Below, piece by piece: positions 33,878-33,907 of a stretch of 33,907 nt of DNA. Below the pieces are notes generated by a model. It ran no database searches, was not told where the DNA came from, and worked only from the letters and a program-made list of their open reading frames with translations. Position 1 is the first letter of the stretch; every line of letters begins with the position of its first letter. A program made the translations under genes and the position numbers. Source of the stretch: Chloroflexota bacterium. Lineage in GTDB: Bacteria > Chloroflexota > Ktedonobacteria > Ktedonobacterales > Ktedonobacteraceae. The stretch is taken from contig CADDYT010000065.1 in assembly GCA_902810755.1 (NCBI GenBank), positions 1 to 33,907 of the forward strand, read 5' to 3'.

Positions 33878-33907
33878 GGCCTGATCGCCCGCTTGCGGGA
33901 TGGAAAC
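33878..33907 (+). CRISPR. First repeat of a putative CRISPR array, cut by the window edge
   Basis: The last ~30 bases hold a short stem, CCCGC-TT-GCGGG (33888-33899), followed by ATGGAAAC at the very end. A central stem followed by an 8-nt (A)T(T/G)GAAAC handle is the hallmark of type I/III CRISPR repeats. Only one copy is visible, so the repeat start (33878 assumed) and the array itself cannot be proved here. A leader promoter precedes it. No cas gene is in the window. Confidence 0.55.

Overview
The window is high-GC bacterial chromosome. Its style suggests a soil-type Chloroflexota bacterium, most likely class Ktedonobacteria. This is an inference from the mix of gene families: a Uma2-type nuclease-fold protein, a LysM-CHAP secreted hydrolase, a BTAD/AAA/TPR regulator, many single-pass Zn-ribbon or disordered membrane proteins, an N-terminal coiled-coil protein starting MYTQEDRLAALEQ, and a TPR regulator remnant. 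No rRNA or phylogenetic marker is present, so the assignment is provisional.

Left part (1-9.7 kb) is housekeeping and cell envelope. It holds the tail of a small membrane protein, a disordered protein, a small zinc-ribbon protein, an hsp20-lon proteostasis pair, a divergent prolipoprotein diacylglyceryl transferase on the minus strand, a Uma2 protein, an EamA permease, a LysM-CHAP cell-wall hydrolase and a small three-helix membrane protein. Convergent gene pairs are separated by strong inverted repeats that act as two-way terminators.

Middle part (9.8-19.98 kb) holds a DHA2 efflux permease, a membrane-anchored seven-bladed propeller protein, a Zn-ribbon/TM/concanavalin-like protein, a large SARP/MalT-like regulator (BTAD plus AAA plus TPR) and, divergent from it, an ECF sigma factor. 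The shared intergenic region carries two perfect tandem 11-bp repeats that look like a SARP-type operator. A single-pass membrane protein with a calcium-binding FG-GAP-like motif follows.

The most interesting unit is a minus-strand cluster at 20.4-24.06 kb. Its gene order is a small secreted Cys/His protein, a FAD/NAD(P)H oxidoreductase with a long Pro/Ala tail, a double 4Fe-4S protein, and a membrane protein with two His-x13-His pairs that would hold two b hemes. Together they read as a compact NAD(P)H-to-membrane electron-transfer chain that I cannot match to a named complex. A small membrane protein lies 77 bp downstream. To the right is a TetR-DHA2 efflux pair with matching palindromes at both genes.

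Right part (27.6-33.9 kb) is different: visibly more AT-rich, gene-poor and full of fragments. It has tRNA-Met (elongator), tRNA-fMet and a detached tRNA 3' end, a MITE-like palindromic repeat, a coiled-coil protein with a 21-bp tandem repeat, a full IS256-family element, the stub of a DNA methyltransferase, a nucleotidyltransferase, and a frameshifted TPR regulator. It ends at the right edge in what looks like a CRISPR leader with a consensus promoter and the first repeat. The detached tRNA end may mark the border of a genomic island that continues past the window.
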